From assembly GCF_018837975.1 (NCBI RefSeq), contig NZ_JAGSOY010000032.1:1-55608 (forward strand): a stretch of 55,608 nucleotides of DNA, read 5' to 3'. A program made the translations under genes and the position numbers. Shown here piece after piece: positions 29,703-39,232 of this stretch (positions are counted from its first letter, which is position 1; each line of letters starts with the position of its first letter). The DNA comes from Zooshikella harenae. Its GTDB lineage: Bacteria; Pseudomonadota; Gammaproteobacteria; Pseudomonadales; Zooshikellaceae. The notes under the pieces were generated by a model. That model saw only the letters and a list, made by a program, of their open reading frames with translations. It was not told where the DNA came from and did not search any database.

Positions 29703-32102
29703 ATGAATATCAAGTTTACAAAACGACTATCGTATAAACAGGCGAGGAACACTGTACTTGTTGCCTTTTTACTTGGGCTTACTCTCAGTATTGCTCAAGT
29801 AACACTTGATTATATCTATGAAAAAGCGTTTATCGATGAACAAATTCGCTCTATTCTAGACATCACCCGTAATCCAGCTGCGCGTATGGCCTATATCATT
29901 GACCACGAGCTTGCACAAGAATTAGTCAATGGTTTACTTAAATCCCCAAGTGTTATTGGTGTAGAGCTGATAGACAGCAATGCCAATGTCCTTGCTTCAG
30001 CCAAAGAAGCTATGTATAACGCCCCTTATCGAGGCATTAGCGATTTCCTTTTTGGCAAAACCCGTTACTATCAAGAACCCTTAACCATTGATTATAACCC
30101 TAATGAACTACTAGGTTATCTCAACTTGGAAATCGATACCTACGCCATTGGCTCGAGCTTTCTGCAACGCTCTCTCACTACATTAGTAACAGGTTTTGTT
30201 CGTAGTTTGGTACTGTCAGTCATTTTATTAGTTTTATTCTACAGTACATTAACTAAGCCTTTAGTCAGCCTGATAAAAGCATTAACCCGGGTTAATCCTG
30301 AAGATGAAAAAAATGCTGTCCAACTCCCCTACCCGAAATACCATGAAGATGATGAAATAGGTTGCCTGGTCAAAACAACCAACCAGTACCTACAAAGTCT
30401 TCACTCAAACCTGACCCGACGTCAAGAAGCTGAATCGCAACTCCGTCACTATCTTGGGCAACTGGAAACCATCGTTGACCAGCGCACTGGAGAGTTACGA
30501 AGAACCAATGAACAGTTACAAACCAGTAATGCAATGCTTGAGCGCGCACGGCATCAAGCAGAACAGATGGCTGAAGCGCGCTCTGCTTTTCTTGCCAGCA
30601 TGAGTCATGAAATCAGAACCCCTTTAAATGGGGTGTTAGGTATGATTGGGCTAACATTAGATAGCGAGCTCAATCATGAACAGCAACAACAACTCACTAT
30701 TGCCTACAACTCTGGTAAAGTTTTGGTGGAGTTACTCAATGATATACTTGATCTGTCGAAGTTTGAATCAGGTAAATTATTGCTAGAGCAAATTGAGTTT
30801 GACCTGCGTGGCACTGTAGAAGATGCGGTTAATTTACACAGTCAAAGCGCTAATGAGAAAAAACTTGCCCTAGAATGTGATATTGCTCCAGAGATACCAG
30901 AAAACTTACAAGGAGACCCAACACGCATTCATCAAGTTATCAGCAACCTGTTAAGCAACGCAATAAAATTTACCAGTCAGGGGTTTGTTCAGCTCAGTGT
31001 TCACGTTGCAGATGAAAATGATCAAGAATTCATTGTTGCAATTAATATCAAAGACTCAGGCATAGGTATCAGTAAGGAGGCTCAAGAAAATATCTTCCAG
31101 CCTTTCTCCCAAGCCCATGTGGATATTACACGCAAATATGGTGGTACTGGCTTAGGTTTAGCTTTATGTAGAAATTTAAGTGAAGCCATGGGCGGACACC
31201 TTAAAGTCAACAGCGAACCTTCCTTAGGTAGTACATTTACCGTCATTTTACCGCTGGCTAAACCCGAGCATATTTTCCGCCCACAAATTAACCCTCAACT
31301 GCAGTATTATCAAATTCTCTTACTGTGCCATGATGCCCTTCAGCAAACATTATGCAATCATTTAAATTACTGGGGAACTCCTTATAAAACACTGAACTAT
31401 AAACAACCGCTAGTACCCCAGCTTGAACAAATCAAACCCCATCTTTACTCATGCGTCATTCTTGATCGAGCAGCTGATGCGAATGCATTTATCAATGCAA
31501 ACGATGATATGAGTATTATCTTTGCGACAGCCCACCAAGATATGCTAGATAAAGAAACACAACAGATCCTGGGTATTAGCACACAGTTGCAATTACCCTT
31601 ACGTAGAAATGAACTCTACAATACTTTGCTACAAGTTTTTCACTTATCAACTCAAAAAACGATTGAAGAAGTTTCTCAAACGCCTAAACCATCCTTTGAA
31701 GCAATGTATATTTTGGTGGTTGAAGATAACCATATCAATCAGCTTGTGGTTAAAGGCATGTTAGAGAAAATTGGTCACCATGTGGATGTTGCTACTCAAG
31801 GCAAAGAGTGTCTGACGTTATGTCAACAACATCACTATGATTTAGTTTTTATGGACTGCAATATGCCTGTGATGGATGGCTATGAAGCAACCCAAAAGCT
31901 ACGTGCTATTGATCATATGGCATCAGTACCTGTTATAGCACTCACAGCAAATGCTCTAAGTCATGACCGTCAAAAATGCTTAGATGCCGGCATGAATGAC
32001 TATCTGGCAAAACCCTTCAAAAAAGACCAACTGGCTTATATGGTAGAAAAATGGGCAGACCAACATCGTAATACACTCACTGCAGAGCCAGCTCGCGTGT
32101 AA
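29703..32102 (+). CDS. Hybrid sensor histidine kinase with two receiver-type domains
   Basis: 799 residues. Membrane helices lie at about 17-36 and 160-182, with a periplasmic sensor of about 120 residues between them that matches no domain I know. A HAMP-like linker is at 183-235 and a coiled coil at 237-290. The phosphorylated His is H302 in FLASMSHEIRTPLNG. The ATP-binding blocks are NLLSNAIKFTSQG, DSGIGI and GGTGLGLAL. Residues about 530-650 look like a degenerate receiver lacking the acidic pocket. The C-terminal receiver is intact, with D718 in FMDCNMPVMDG and K in LAKPF. This layout resembles BarA-type kinases without the Hpt domain, so an external Hpt protein is expected. The input signal is unknown. 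Confidence 0.92.
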   Translation: MNIKFTKRLSYKQARNTVLVAFLLGLTLSIAQVTLDYIYEKAFIDEQIRSILDITRNPAARMAYIIDHELAQELVNGLLKSPSVIGVELIDSNANVLASAKEAMYNAPYRGISDFLFGKTRYYQEPLTIDYNPNELLGYLNLEIDTYAIGSSFLQRSLTTLVTGFVRSLVLSVILLVLFYSTLTKPLVSLIKALTRVNPEDEKNAVQLPYPKYHEDDEIGCLVKTTNQYLQSLHSNLTRRQEAESQLRHYLGQLETIVDQRTGELRRTNEQLQTSNAMLERARHQAEQMAEARSAFLASMSHEIRTPLNGVLGMIGLTLDSELNHEQQQQLTIAYNSGKVLVELLNDILDLSKFESGKLLLEQIEFDLRGTVEDAVNLHSQSANEKKLALECDIAPEIPENLQGDPTRIHQVISNLLSNAIKFTSQGFVQLSVHVADENDQEFIVAINIKDSGIGISKEAQENIFQPFSQAHVDITRKYGGTGLGLALCRNLSEAMGGHLKVNSEPSLGSTFTVILPLAKPEHIFRPQINPQLQYYQILLLCHDALQQTLCNHLNYWGTPYKTLNYKQPLVPQLEQIKPHLYSCVILDRAADANAFINANDDMSIIFATAHQDMLDKETQQILGISTQLQLPLRRNELYNTLLQVFHLSTQKTIEEVSQTPKPSFEAMYILVVEDNHINQLVVKGMLEKIGHHVDVATQGKECLTLCQQHHYDLVFMDCNMPVMDGYEATQKLRAIDHMASVPVIALTANALSHDRQKCLDAGMNDYLAKPFKKDQLAYMVEKWADQHRNTLTAEPARV

Positions 32103-32135
32103 CCTGATTTAGCGTATTATTTTAGCCTATGCATC

Positions 32136-32627
32136 TCAGGCACACATTAAATGACCTTCAATCTGCTGACTAATGGCCAACGGTGATGTGATTGGTGAAA
32201 ATCGCTGTATTGTTTTTGCCTGAGGAGAAACCAAAAACTTGGTAAAATTCCATTTAATCTTATCCAGCCCAAACAAACCAGGTGCTTGACGTTTAAGTAA
32301 TCCATACAACGGGTGAGCATTTTCACCATTAACATTAACTTTCGCAAACATAGGAAAACTAACCTGAAATTTTTGCTCACAAAATGCAGCTATTTCATTT
32401 TCACTTCCTGGCTCTTGCTGTAAAAACTGATTACACGGAAAACCTAGAACTACAAAACCTTGCTCCTGAAATTGCTGATACAGAGCTTCCAACTCTGCAT
32501 ACTGTCGAGTAAAGCCACAATGACTCGCAGTATTTACAATTAACATTACCTGGTCTTGATAAGGCGCTAGTGTCACCCATTCGCCTTTAATCGTTTGACA
32601 AGGAATCTCGTAAAGTGAATCAGCCAT
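32136..32627 (-). CDS. Glutathione/thiol peroxidase (Cys type)
   Basis: 163 residues, full length for bacterial GPx. The peroxidatic Cys is C37 in NTASHCGFT. The conserved Gln is in GFPCNQF near 78 and the Trp in KWNFTKF near 125. There is no signal peptide. It reduces peroxides, probably with thioredoxin rather than glutathione as in most Cys-type bacterial members. AGGAGG precedes the ATG. It follows msrB by 29 bases on the same strand, forming an oxidative-repair pair. Confidence 0.92.
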   Translation of the reverse strand: MADSLYEIPCQTIKGEWVTLAPYQDQVMLIVNTASHCGFTRQYAELEALYQQFQEQGFVVLGFPCNQFLQQEPGSENEIAAFCEQKFQVSFPMFAKVNVNGENAHPLYGLLKRQAPGLFGLDKIKWNFTKFLVSPQAKTIQRFSPITSPLAISQQIEGHLMCA

Positions 32628-32656
32628 TGCACTCCTCCTATTTCTAAAATAAAGAG

Positions 32657-33088
32657 TTATTTTCCATCTTCCTTGGTAGGCTCTGATTTAGCTGTCGTAA
32701 AACATAATGAAGCTGAATTAATACAATAACGCAATCCTGTAGGTTGCGGTCCATCAGGAAATACATGACCTAAATGAGCTTCACATTGACTACACATGAC
32801 TTCTGTTCGCATCATACCGTGGCTGTGGTCTGTATTTGTGTCGATGACCTCTTTAGCGATTGGCTGATAATAACTAGGCCATCCTGAACCAGAATCGTAT
32901 TTTGTTGCTGAGTCAAATAATCGCTGCCCACAACACACACAACAGTAAACACCTTCATCCTTCATATTCAGGTACTCTCCAGAGAATGCTGGCTCAGTGC
33001 CCTTTTCTCGACATATACGATATTGCTCTGGTGTTAACTGTTGTTGCCACTCCTGAAGAGATTTTTTAGCTTTCTTATTTTTTACCAT
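32657..33088 (-). CDS. msrB: Peptide methionine-R-sulfoxide reductase MsrB
   Basis: 143 residues from the chosen ATG at 33088 (GGAG, six-base spacing). Another ATG four codons upstream at 33100 also has AAGGA and cannot be excluded. It reduces the R-epimer of methionine sulfoxide in proteins. Two CxxC pairs bind zinc (CCVCCGQ and CSQCEAH). [12 protein letters not shown] and [12 protein letters not shown] are family signatures, and the catalytic Cys is in RYCINSAS. There is no signal peptide. First gene of the msrB-gpx pair. Confidence 0.93.
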   Translation of the reverse strand: MVKNKKAKKSLQEWQQQLTPEQYRICREKGTEPAFSGEYLNMKDEGVYCCVCCGQRLFDSATKYDSGSGWPSYYQPIAKEVIDTNTDHSHGMMRTEVMCSQCEAHLGHVFPDGPQPTGLRYCINSASLCFTTAKSEPTKEDGK

Positions 33089-33366
33089 GAATAACTCCAT
33101 TGACTTTCCTTTTGCAACACAGGCACAAACAGCCATTTCACCACTTAATGTACTCTAATGGCAGCCAGCATTTAATCTCCCTATTGCACCTCAGTGAAGA
33201 TACCATCTATGTTACTACATGACACTTTGCGTATGATGCTGAAATCATTATTTCAGCGATTGCTTATAACACCCAGATTACAATACTATGGCATATACTC
33301 AGCAATAAGATGAAACTAACATCCTTTGTGCCACAGTAGCTTTTATGAAATCAGGAGGCTAATGAA

Positions 33367-33444
33367 ATGGCTATTCACCTGCTGCTGAGTGGGTATACCT
33401 TAGTTGATTATTCAAAGAGTCCTAACCATGCAGGAAATCAATAA
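33367..33444 (+). CDS. Small upstream ORF overlapping the alaA start
   Basis: A 25-codon frame starting ATGGCTATTCACCTG, eight bases after a perfect AGGAGG (33353-33358). It ends 17 bases inside alaA in another frame. Another ATG at 33362 in a third frame gives an 8-residue peptide that includes two Cys. alaA itself has only a weak ribosome site, so translation of this ORF probably delivers ribosomes to alaA. Whether the peptide has its own role is unknown. Confidence 0.4.
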   Translation: MAIHLLLSGYTLVDYSKSPNHAGNQ

Positions 33445-34642
33445 ATCCCTTAAACTCAGTAACGTTTGCTATGATATTCGTGGGCCAGTACTAGCGGAAG
33501 CGAAACGTTTAGAGGAAGAAGGTCATCGGGTTTTAAAATTAAATATTGGAAATCCAAGCCCGTTTGGTTTTGATGCCCCTGAAGAAATCATTCAGGATGT
33601 TATCCGCAACCTGCCTCAGGCACAAGGTTACGGAGATGCTAAGGGACTCTTTGCCGCACGCAAAGCCGTCATGCAGTATTATCAACAAAAACCAATCAAT
33701 AATGTCAATATTGACGATATTCTTATTGGCAATGGGGTCAGTGAGCTTATTGTGATGGCAATGCAAGCACTGCTCAACACGCATGATGAAATCCTCATTC
33801 CCGCACCTGACTATCCTCTTTGGACTGCCGCTGTCACGCTATCAAGTGGTAAACCCGTTCACTATGTCTGCGATGAACAGCAGGACTGGTTACCTGACCT
33901 AGATGATATCCGCAGTAAAATCACCCCTCAAACCCGAGGCATCGTACTGATAAACCCAAATAATCCAACAGGTGCTGTCTATAGTAAAGCGTTTTTACTT
34001 GAAGTCATCGAAATTGCTCGTCAGCATCAACTGATAATCTTTGCTGACGAGATTTACGATAAAATTCTTTACGATGATGCTGTACATCACTCTGTGGGTG
34101 CACTGTGTGACGATGTATTGGTGATTACCTTCAATGGATTATCAAAAGCTTACCGTGCTGCAGGTTTTCGCTCTGGATGGATGGTTATAAGCGGGCCTAA
34201 ACATCATGCTAGAGGGTATCTTGAAGGGTTAGATATGCTTGCCTCTATGCGTTTATGCCCTAGTATGCCAAGCCAATACGCTATCCAAACAGCACTGGGT
34301 GGTTACCAGAGTATTAATGACCTCATTCTACCTGGAGGCCGCCTTCTTGAGCAGCGTGATCGCGCCTGTGAGCTGATTAATGCAATTCCTGGTGTGAGTT
34401 GTGTAAAGCCTAAAGGCGCCTTGTATTTATTTCCCAGACTTGATCCTAAGCGCTACCGTATTCAGGATGACGAACAGATGGTGCTTGATTTACTCACTCA
34501 GGAAAAAGTCTTACTCGTCCAAGGTACCGCTTTTAACTGGCCTTACCCTGACCACTTCAGAATCGTTACCTTACCCTATGTTGAAGACCTAACAGCCGCC
34601 ATTGAGAAGTTTGCACACTTTCTCAGCCGTTATGAACAATAA
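33428..34642 (+). CDS. alaA: Alanine-synthesising transaminase AlaA
   Basis: 404 residues from the ATG at 33428. A TTG eight codons upstream is possible but adds an untypical extension. It is a PLP class-I aminotransferase making alanine from pyruvate and glutamate. Signatures are LSNVCYDIRGPVLAEAKRLEEEG at the start, LNIGNPSPFGF near 42, PNNPTGAVYS near 178, IFADEIYDKI near 205, and the PLP lysine in FNGLSKAYRAAGFRSGW near 240. The own ribosome site is weak, whereas an upstream ORF with AGGAGG overlaps the start. Confidence 0.9.
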   Translation: MQEINKSLKLSNVCYDIRGPVLAEAKRLEEEGHRVLKLNIGNPSPFGFDAPEEIIQDVIRNLPQAQGYGDAKGLFAARKAVMQYYQQKPINNVNIDDILIGNGVSELIVMAMQALLNTHDEILIPAPDYPLWTAAVTLSSGKPVHYVCDEQQDWLPDLDDIRSKITPQTRGIVLINPNNPTGAVYSKAFLLEVIEIARQHQLIIFADEIYDKILYDDAVHHSVGALCDDVLVITFNGLSKAYRAAGFRSGWMVISGPKHHARGYLEGLDMLASMRLCPSMPSQYAIQTALGGYQSINDLILPGGRLLEQRDRACELINAIPGVSCVKPKGALYLFPRLDPKRYRIQDDEQMVLDLLTQEKVLLVQGTAFNWPYPDHFRIVTLPYVEDLTAAIEKFAHFLSRYEQ

Positions 34643-34690
34643 ACATCGTGAATAAATCTTGAGCCTGTTTACAAGCTCATCGTTTCATAA

Positions 34691-34734
34691 AACCATTGGT
34701 TTTTAAGCGGTTTTAGCCAGTCAAACCAATGGTT
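34691..34734 (+). terminator. 12-bp inverted repeat after alaA
   Basis: AACCATTGGTTT (34691-34702) and AAACCAATGGTT (34723-34734) pair perfectly around a 20-base loop, 48 bases past alaA. No T-run follows. The rest of the 296-base gap to the next gene shows nothing notable. Confidence 0.45.
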
Positions 34735-34938
34735 AAATCAATGCCTTTCCCATTTTATTGAATAATCAGGTTGAGCGTTTTTCACACCCGTCCCATAACG
34801 TTTTGAAGCAATGATTAGTAGCACCTTGAAACACAGCGGCAATTTTGAGCCGTTCATCCAATGATAAATGATTCATTTGTCTATAAATAACTACAGTGCT
34901 GTAATAATGTTAATTCACCACATATGATGTAGATTTTC

Positions 34939-35409
34939 ATGGCTGATATTCATATTGATGACTTTTACCGAGACTGTGCACTGACATTATTACGTCTTTA
35001 TAACTTTTTCCCTCGCAAGTGCACACTCTATGTAGACGACATTATATCTCCCGAACATCCTGATGAGTTTGGCATTCCAACACAGCGCCATCTAGCCTGC
35101 TTTGGCTGTATGATTTGGCTTGCTGAAGAAGGCTATGCTCGCTATGAAGATACTATCCGCCATGATGCTTTAGACCAAATTGTGCTGACTCAAACCAGCT
35201 TTATTAAACTGTCAGGACTGTTACCAGCCCAATTGTGTCAACCCATACCTCCCCAGCCAGCAGACCAGACTCTCCCCCCTTCCGTAGCAGAACAACAAGC
35301 TACGCTTGCACAACAGTTACGTAATGCTATCAACCATCAACAAGCACTTATCGTAAAACACTTGTTACGTTATTTTTTCAATCAAGAATTGCCCCCCCCT
35401 CATGCTTGA
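34939..35409 (+). CDS. Conserved hypothetical cytosolic protein
   Basis: 156 residues. The N-terminal 100 residues look folded (DFYRDCALTLLRLYNFFPRKCTLYVDDI; RHLACFGCMIWLAEEGYARYED), followed by a Pro-rich linker near 100-115 and an amphipathic helix. It resembles small conserved hypotheticals of pseudomonads, but I cannot name the family. No signal peptide, no membrane segment. It stands alone between alaA and htpX. Confidence 0.7.
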   Translation: MADIHIDDFYRDCALTLLRLYNFFPRKCTLYVDDIISPEHPDEFGIPTQRHLACFGCMIWLAEEGYARYEDTIRHDALDQIVLTQTSFIKLSGLLPAQLCQPIPPQPADQTLPPSVAEQQATLAQQLRNAINHQQALIVKHLLRYFFNQELPPPHA

Positions 35410-35659
35410 AGGTGTTACAAAATAATTACAATAGCCACTGCCTAGTGGCAACTTAAGACGCTGCTTACAAACAACTCATCCAAAACAGCTTGCTAAATCA
35501 AAAGCCCTCTAATATTTCAGTATTTATTTATAGCAAAGCTACATAAACTAAATATGTAAAAACACATCTAACTTTGTGTTCAAACATATATGCTCTTGAA
35601 AAAAAACTAATAAACCACATATCTGACAAATAGATTATTGATGAGATAGGTAACCAAGC

Positions 35660-36550
35660 ATGAAACGAATTATGCTTTTTCTTGCCACGAACTTAGCTGT
35701 ACTGGTTGTTGCCAGTATCACGCTCAACATATTGGGTGTTGGCAGCTATTTAACGAGACAAGGGTTAGATTTTGGCAACCTTTTAGTGTTTTGTGCTGTA
35801 TTTGGTATGGCAGGCTCATTTATTTCCCTGCTACTGTCAAAAACAATGGCCAAATGGTCAACAGGTACTCAGTTAATCAAGCAGCCCACTTCTAGCAATG
35901 AGCGCTGGCTTGTGGAAACAGTACAAGATCTCGCTAATAAAGCAGGTATTGGCATGCCAGAAATAGGTATCTTCCACTCCCCTCAAGCTAACGCATTTGC
36001 TACTGGCTGGAATAAAAATAATGCACTTGTGGCAGTAAGCACTGGCCTTTTAGAACGAATGAGTGCAGATGAAGTCCGTGCTGTTTTAGGTCATGAAATT
36101 GGTCATGTTGCCAATGGTGATATGGTGACACTGTCACTGATACAAGGTGTAATTAATACCTTTGTTATGTTCTTTGCCCGAGTCATTGGCTATGCCGTTG
36201 ATAGCTTCCTTCGTCGTGATAATGATGGTGGTGGCGTAGGTTTTGGCTTTTACATCACCACATTTGTTATGGAAATTGTACTTGGTATTCTGGCTTCTAC
36301 CATTGTCATGTGGTTTTCTCGTCAGCGCGAATACCGTGCCGATCAAGCGGGTGCTGAATTAACCAGCCGTGAAGCTATGATTGGTGCCTTGCAACGCTTA
36401 CAAGCTGATTATGCTGAGCAGAGTGCATTACCCTCAACCATGACGGCATTTGGCATTAGTGGCGAGCAAAAATCCAGCTTACTTGCCAACTTATTTTTGA
36501 GCCATCCCCCCTTAGAAGAGCGTATTGCTGCCTTGCAAAACATGAGATAA
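35660..36550 (+). CDS. htpX: Membrane zinc protease HtpX
   Basis: 296 residues, standard length. It is an inner-membrane M48 protease that degrades misfolded membrane proteins. Two N-terminal helices lie at about 5-22 and 38-58, and hydrophobic segments at about 160-180 and 195-218. Zinc ligands are H145 and H149 (catalytic E146, [12 protein letters not shown]) and E224 in [14 protein letters not shown]. In other bacteria it is controlled by the Cpx envelope-stress system; no site was identified here. Confidence 0.95.
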   Translation: MKRIMLFLATNLAVLVVASITLNILGVGSYLTRQGLDFGNLLVFCAVFGMAGSFISLLLSKTMAKWSTGTQLIKQPTSSNERWLVETVQDLANKAGIGMPEIGIFHSPQANAFATGWNKNNALVAVSTGLLERMSADEVRAVLGHEIGHVANGDMVTLSLIQGVINTFVMFFARVIGYAVDSFLRRDNDGGGVGFGFYITTFVMEIVLGILASTIVMWFSRQREYRADQAGAELTSREAMIGALQRLQADYAEQSALPSTMTAFGISGEQKSSLLANLFLSHPPLEERIAALQNMR

Positions 36551-36566
36551 CCCTGACAAATACATA

Positions 36567-36600
36567 ACTATCAAGGGGTACTGTTCCCCCCCTTGATAGT
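36567..36600 (+). terminator. 12-bp hairpin after htpX
   Basis: ACTATCAAGGGG (36567-36578) and CCCCTTGATAGT (36589-36600) pair perfectly around a ten-base loop, 17 bases past the htpX stop. No T-run follows. The remaining 330 bases to the next small gene show nothing else. Confidence 0.55.
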
Positions 36601-36934
36601 CAAATTCGTCCCCTTCCATTTCCCAAAATGCATCTTTTTCTACTCAATTTCTTTCAATATTATTGATCTCTTAAATTTAAGTGTGTAACCGCTAACTACA
36701 GAGTATTAATAATAGCAAGGAGCTTTTTTTTTAGTTCATTTAGGTATAAAAACCACAGCATATACGTGTTGCAGTTAGCATGAGATGTCGTTTAATCTCA
36801 CATTTAGAAAACATAAAAAAAACTTTTGTGACTCGTTAAGCGCCTTGCCAAACATATTAAAAACTTATTACATAGTGCGGCGTCATACAGGTGCGTAACG
36901 AATTTTGTACTGATTAGGCTAAGAGGTAACGAAC

Positions 36935-37111
36935 ATGCACCTGCAAACCGTCCCAAGCGGCAATAAAACCACTTCGCCCCATCGCCCTGATATTTTTAAT
37001 GGTGGAGCCATCATTGATGAAAATGGCAACGAAGTGCCTATCACAGAAGAAATGTTGCAAAAAGCATTTAAACGACTAGAAAAAGCCTGGGTACTTCCCA
37101 GAAAAAAATGA
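36935..37111 (+). CDS. Small conserved protein, PA1571-like
   Basis: 58 residues. It begins MHLQTVPSGNKTTSPHRP, then FNGGAIIDENGNEVPITEEM, then an amphipathic helix (LQKAFKRLEKAW) and a basic end. The core (F-GG-IID-G-E-PITE-M) resembles the small pseudomonad proteins of the PA1571 type, whose function I do not know. GAGGT lies seven bases before the ATG. No signal or membrane segment. It stands alone. Confidence 0.6.
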   Translation: MHLQTVPSGNKTTSPHRPDIFNGGAIIDENGNEVPITEEMLQKAFKRLEKAWVLPRKK

Positions 37112-37340
37112 GTTTTTGTTTTAAATAACAGCACGAAGCCAGTAGAAGTGATATTACAAAAAAGAGCTGATAATCATTCGCAATACTTAGAATTAACCTA
37201 CTTGCACACAGCCTGTAGTCGTGTGCAGCATTAATCAGTAATAAGCTGCTACTAAACCTGAAGGCTTAGTAACAGACTGATCACATAAAAAAAATGTACG
37301 ACGTGAAAAGTGTAACATATTCAAGATGCATCACTTAACA

Positions 37341-38492
37341 CTAATGAATAACAACTTTAAAACCTAATGCCTTAAATGCATTAACCACATCGCCAGGGCA
37401 GTTTTTTAACTTGATTTTTAGTGTCTTAAATTCACGTCGTTCACGATAATTCTTTCGTAAACCATCAAAAATTTTTCCAACCTCTGCACCCGACTTAAGC
37501 AACTCACGTCGTAATATGACATCATCACAACGTATGTCGTATAAAGAACGTATTGCTGTAGACACTGCTTGTTGGCGAGGAACATTGCCCGCAAAACTAA
37601 TACTTTTCATTACAGGCATAGGTGAGATACCTGGCAGCTTGATTCGAGTGGGCAATCCAAAAAAGCGACAAGCCCCTTTATAAATCATTTCTGTGCCCTG
37701 CATTTTGCCATCCAAGCTATAGCCAGCGATATGAGGAGTAGCAAGTTCAATATAAGGTAATAAAGCCGTATTAATCTCTGGCTCTCCTTCCCAAACATCA
37801 AGCACAACAGTGGTAGCAAGACCATCACTTTTTAATTTAAGTAAAGCTTCATTATCAATGACAGCACCTCGGCTGGCATTAATTAAAATCGTACCAGGCT
37901 TCAGTTGTCGTAAAACCTGCTCATTAAATAAGTGATGTGTTGGATGTGGACCTGAGTCAGTCAGTGGCGTATGCAACGAAATAATGTCACTTTCGGCAAT
38001 AAGCGTGGGTAGATCTACATAAGCGGCATGAGGCTCACTTTCCTCCAAAAAGGGGTCTGAGACACAGGTTGCCACCCCTAAACGCTGCAGTACTTGGTGT
38101 AACGTGCCACCAACATTACCTTTACCAACAATACCAACCACTTTATCGCGAATATCAAAATCCTGCTGTTCCGCTAATACATTAAGTGCACTAAGGACGT
38201 ACTCAACAACAGCATTGGCATTACAACCAGGTGCACTGGCAAAACCAATACCTTTAGCTGTCAAAAACTGCTCATCTATATGATCTGTACCTATCGTTGC
38301 CGTCCCAACAAAACGTACAGCACTGTCCTGTAACAGCTCTGCATTTACCTGAGTAATCGAGCGCACCAAGAGCATGTCAGCTTCACGTACATGCTCTGCA
38401 GTAATAGCTCGTCCAGGTAGCCGAATAATATCCCCAAAAGAAGCAAAAAAAGCATCTAACAACGGAATATTTTCATCAGCAACGATCTTCAT
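37341..38492 (-). CDS. pdxB: Erythronate-4-phosphate dehydrogenase PdxB
   Basis: 383 residues from the ATG at 38492 (a TTG two codons upstream is less likely). It oxidises 4-phosphoerythronate in the DXP-dependent pyridoxal phosphate pathway. The N-terminus MKIVADENIPLLDAFFASFG is diagnostic. GCNANAVVEYVLSALNVLAEQ near 92, GIVGKGNVGGTLHQVLQRLG near 118 (NAD site) and the catalytic His in TPHIAGYSLDGKMQGTEM near 252 are clear. The C-terminal PdxB dimerisation domain follows. It stands alone; the 230 bases upstream to gspM show nothing notable. Confidence 0.95.
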   Translation of the reverse strand: MKIVADENIPLLDAFFASFGDIIRLPGRAITAEHVREADMLLVRSITQVNAELLQDSAVRFVGTATIGTDHIDEQFLTAKGIGFASAPGCNANAVVEYVLSALNVLAEQQDFDIRDKVVGIVGKGNVGGTLHQVLQRLGVATCVSDPFLEESEPHAAYVDLPTLIAESDIISLHTPLTDSGPHPTHHLFNEQVLRQLKPGTILINASRGAVIDNEALLKLKSDGLATTVVLDVWEGEPEINTALLPYIELATPHIAGYSLDGKMQGTEMIYKGACRFFGLPTRIKLPGISPMPVMKSISFAGNVPRQQAVSTAIRSLYDIRCDDVILRRELLKSGAEVGKIFDGLRKNYRERREFKTLKIKLKNCPGDVVNAFKALGFKVVIH

Positions 38493-38725
38493 GTCCAATA
38501 CCTGTCACAAATAAACCTAATTAAGCCATGCTCATACATTAGGTGCAAGATACATATTCAACTATACCCACAACAAAGGATTTTTAGGGACAGCTGTCAA
38601 GTGATGCCCCCCCAGGAGCTTATATTAATAAGTGACTGAGGTGGCAGTTAAATGCTCCTGCATAAACTAGAACGCAGACAACGAACCCTAAAAGTGATTT
38701 GTGAAGGGTATATTAATATCATCTG

Positions 38726-39202
38726 CTAGGAACTTGCTAACTGAAAGCTTACCCTAATGTCAACCAGTCCATTTTCTTGTTTACGTGAGACATGAACATT
38801 TAATAAAGGGATCTTTTGTTTTTCTACAATATCGTATAACCAGGTTAATACCTTTTGAAAGGGCACCTGTTCCAACCATAATGTCATGGCTTTTTGCCCA
38901 GGCTCTAAACGTTTGATTTCTAATTGCTGTTGACGAGCAACCTGAGTAATTCGTTGTCTTGCTTGGTCCACAGTCAACACCGGAGCATGCTGTACCTGCT
39001 TAAGGGCTTTTGCTTGTTGCTGATGGCTACTGACAAACTGATAAGCATCCTGCCAATACAACAACTGCTCATTCGATTTACTTAAACGCTGTTGGGTAGG
39101 TTGCCAAATCCCCCAATATAAAATCATCATGCCCATAAATGCGCTGAGCAGAATTAATGCTCTTCGGTCACGAGGTGATAATGATGCTAGAAATGCCTGC
39201 AT
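38726..39202 (-). CDS. gspM: Type II secretion assembly protein GspM
   Basis: 158 residues. A short cytoplasmic start (FLASLSPRDRRALIL) leads into one membrane helix at about 15-31, then a coiled-coil stretch with many Gln and a ferredoxin-like periplasmic domain. It pairs with GspL in the inner-membrane platform. It is the last gene of the operon; the usual gspN does not follow. Confidence 0.88.
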   Translation of the reverse strand: MQAFLASLSPRDRRALILLSAFMGMMILYWGIWQPTQQRLSKSNEQLLYWQDAYQFVSSHQQQAKALKQVQHAPVLTVDQARQRITQVARQQQLEIKRLEPGQKAMTLWLEQVPFQKVLTWLYDIVEKQKIPLLNVHVSRKQENGLVDIRVSFQLASS

Positions 39203-39232
39203 AGATGTTCTCTGTCGGTATAACTCAACCTA

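Noticed and set aside
36919-37134. A 71-codon minus-strand frame
   Set aside because: It is antisense to the small gene at 36935-37111, which has a ribosome site and family resemblance.
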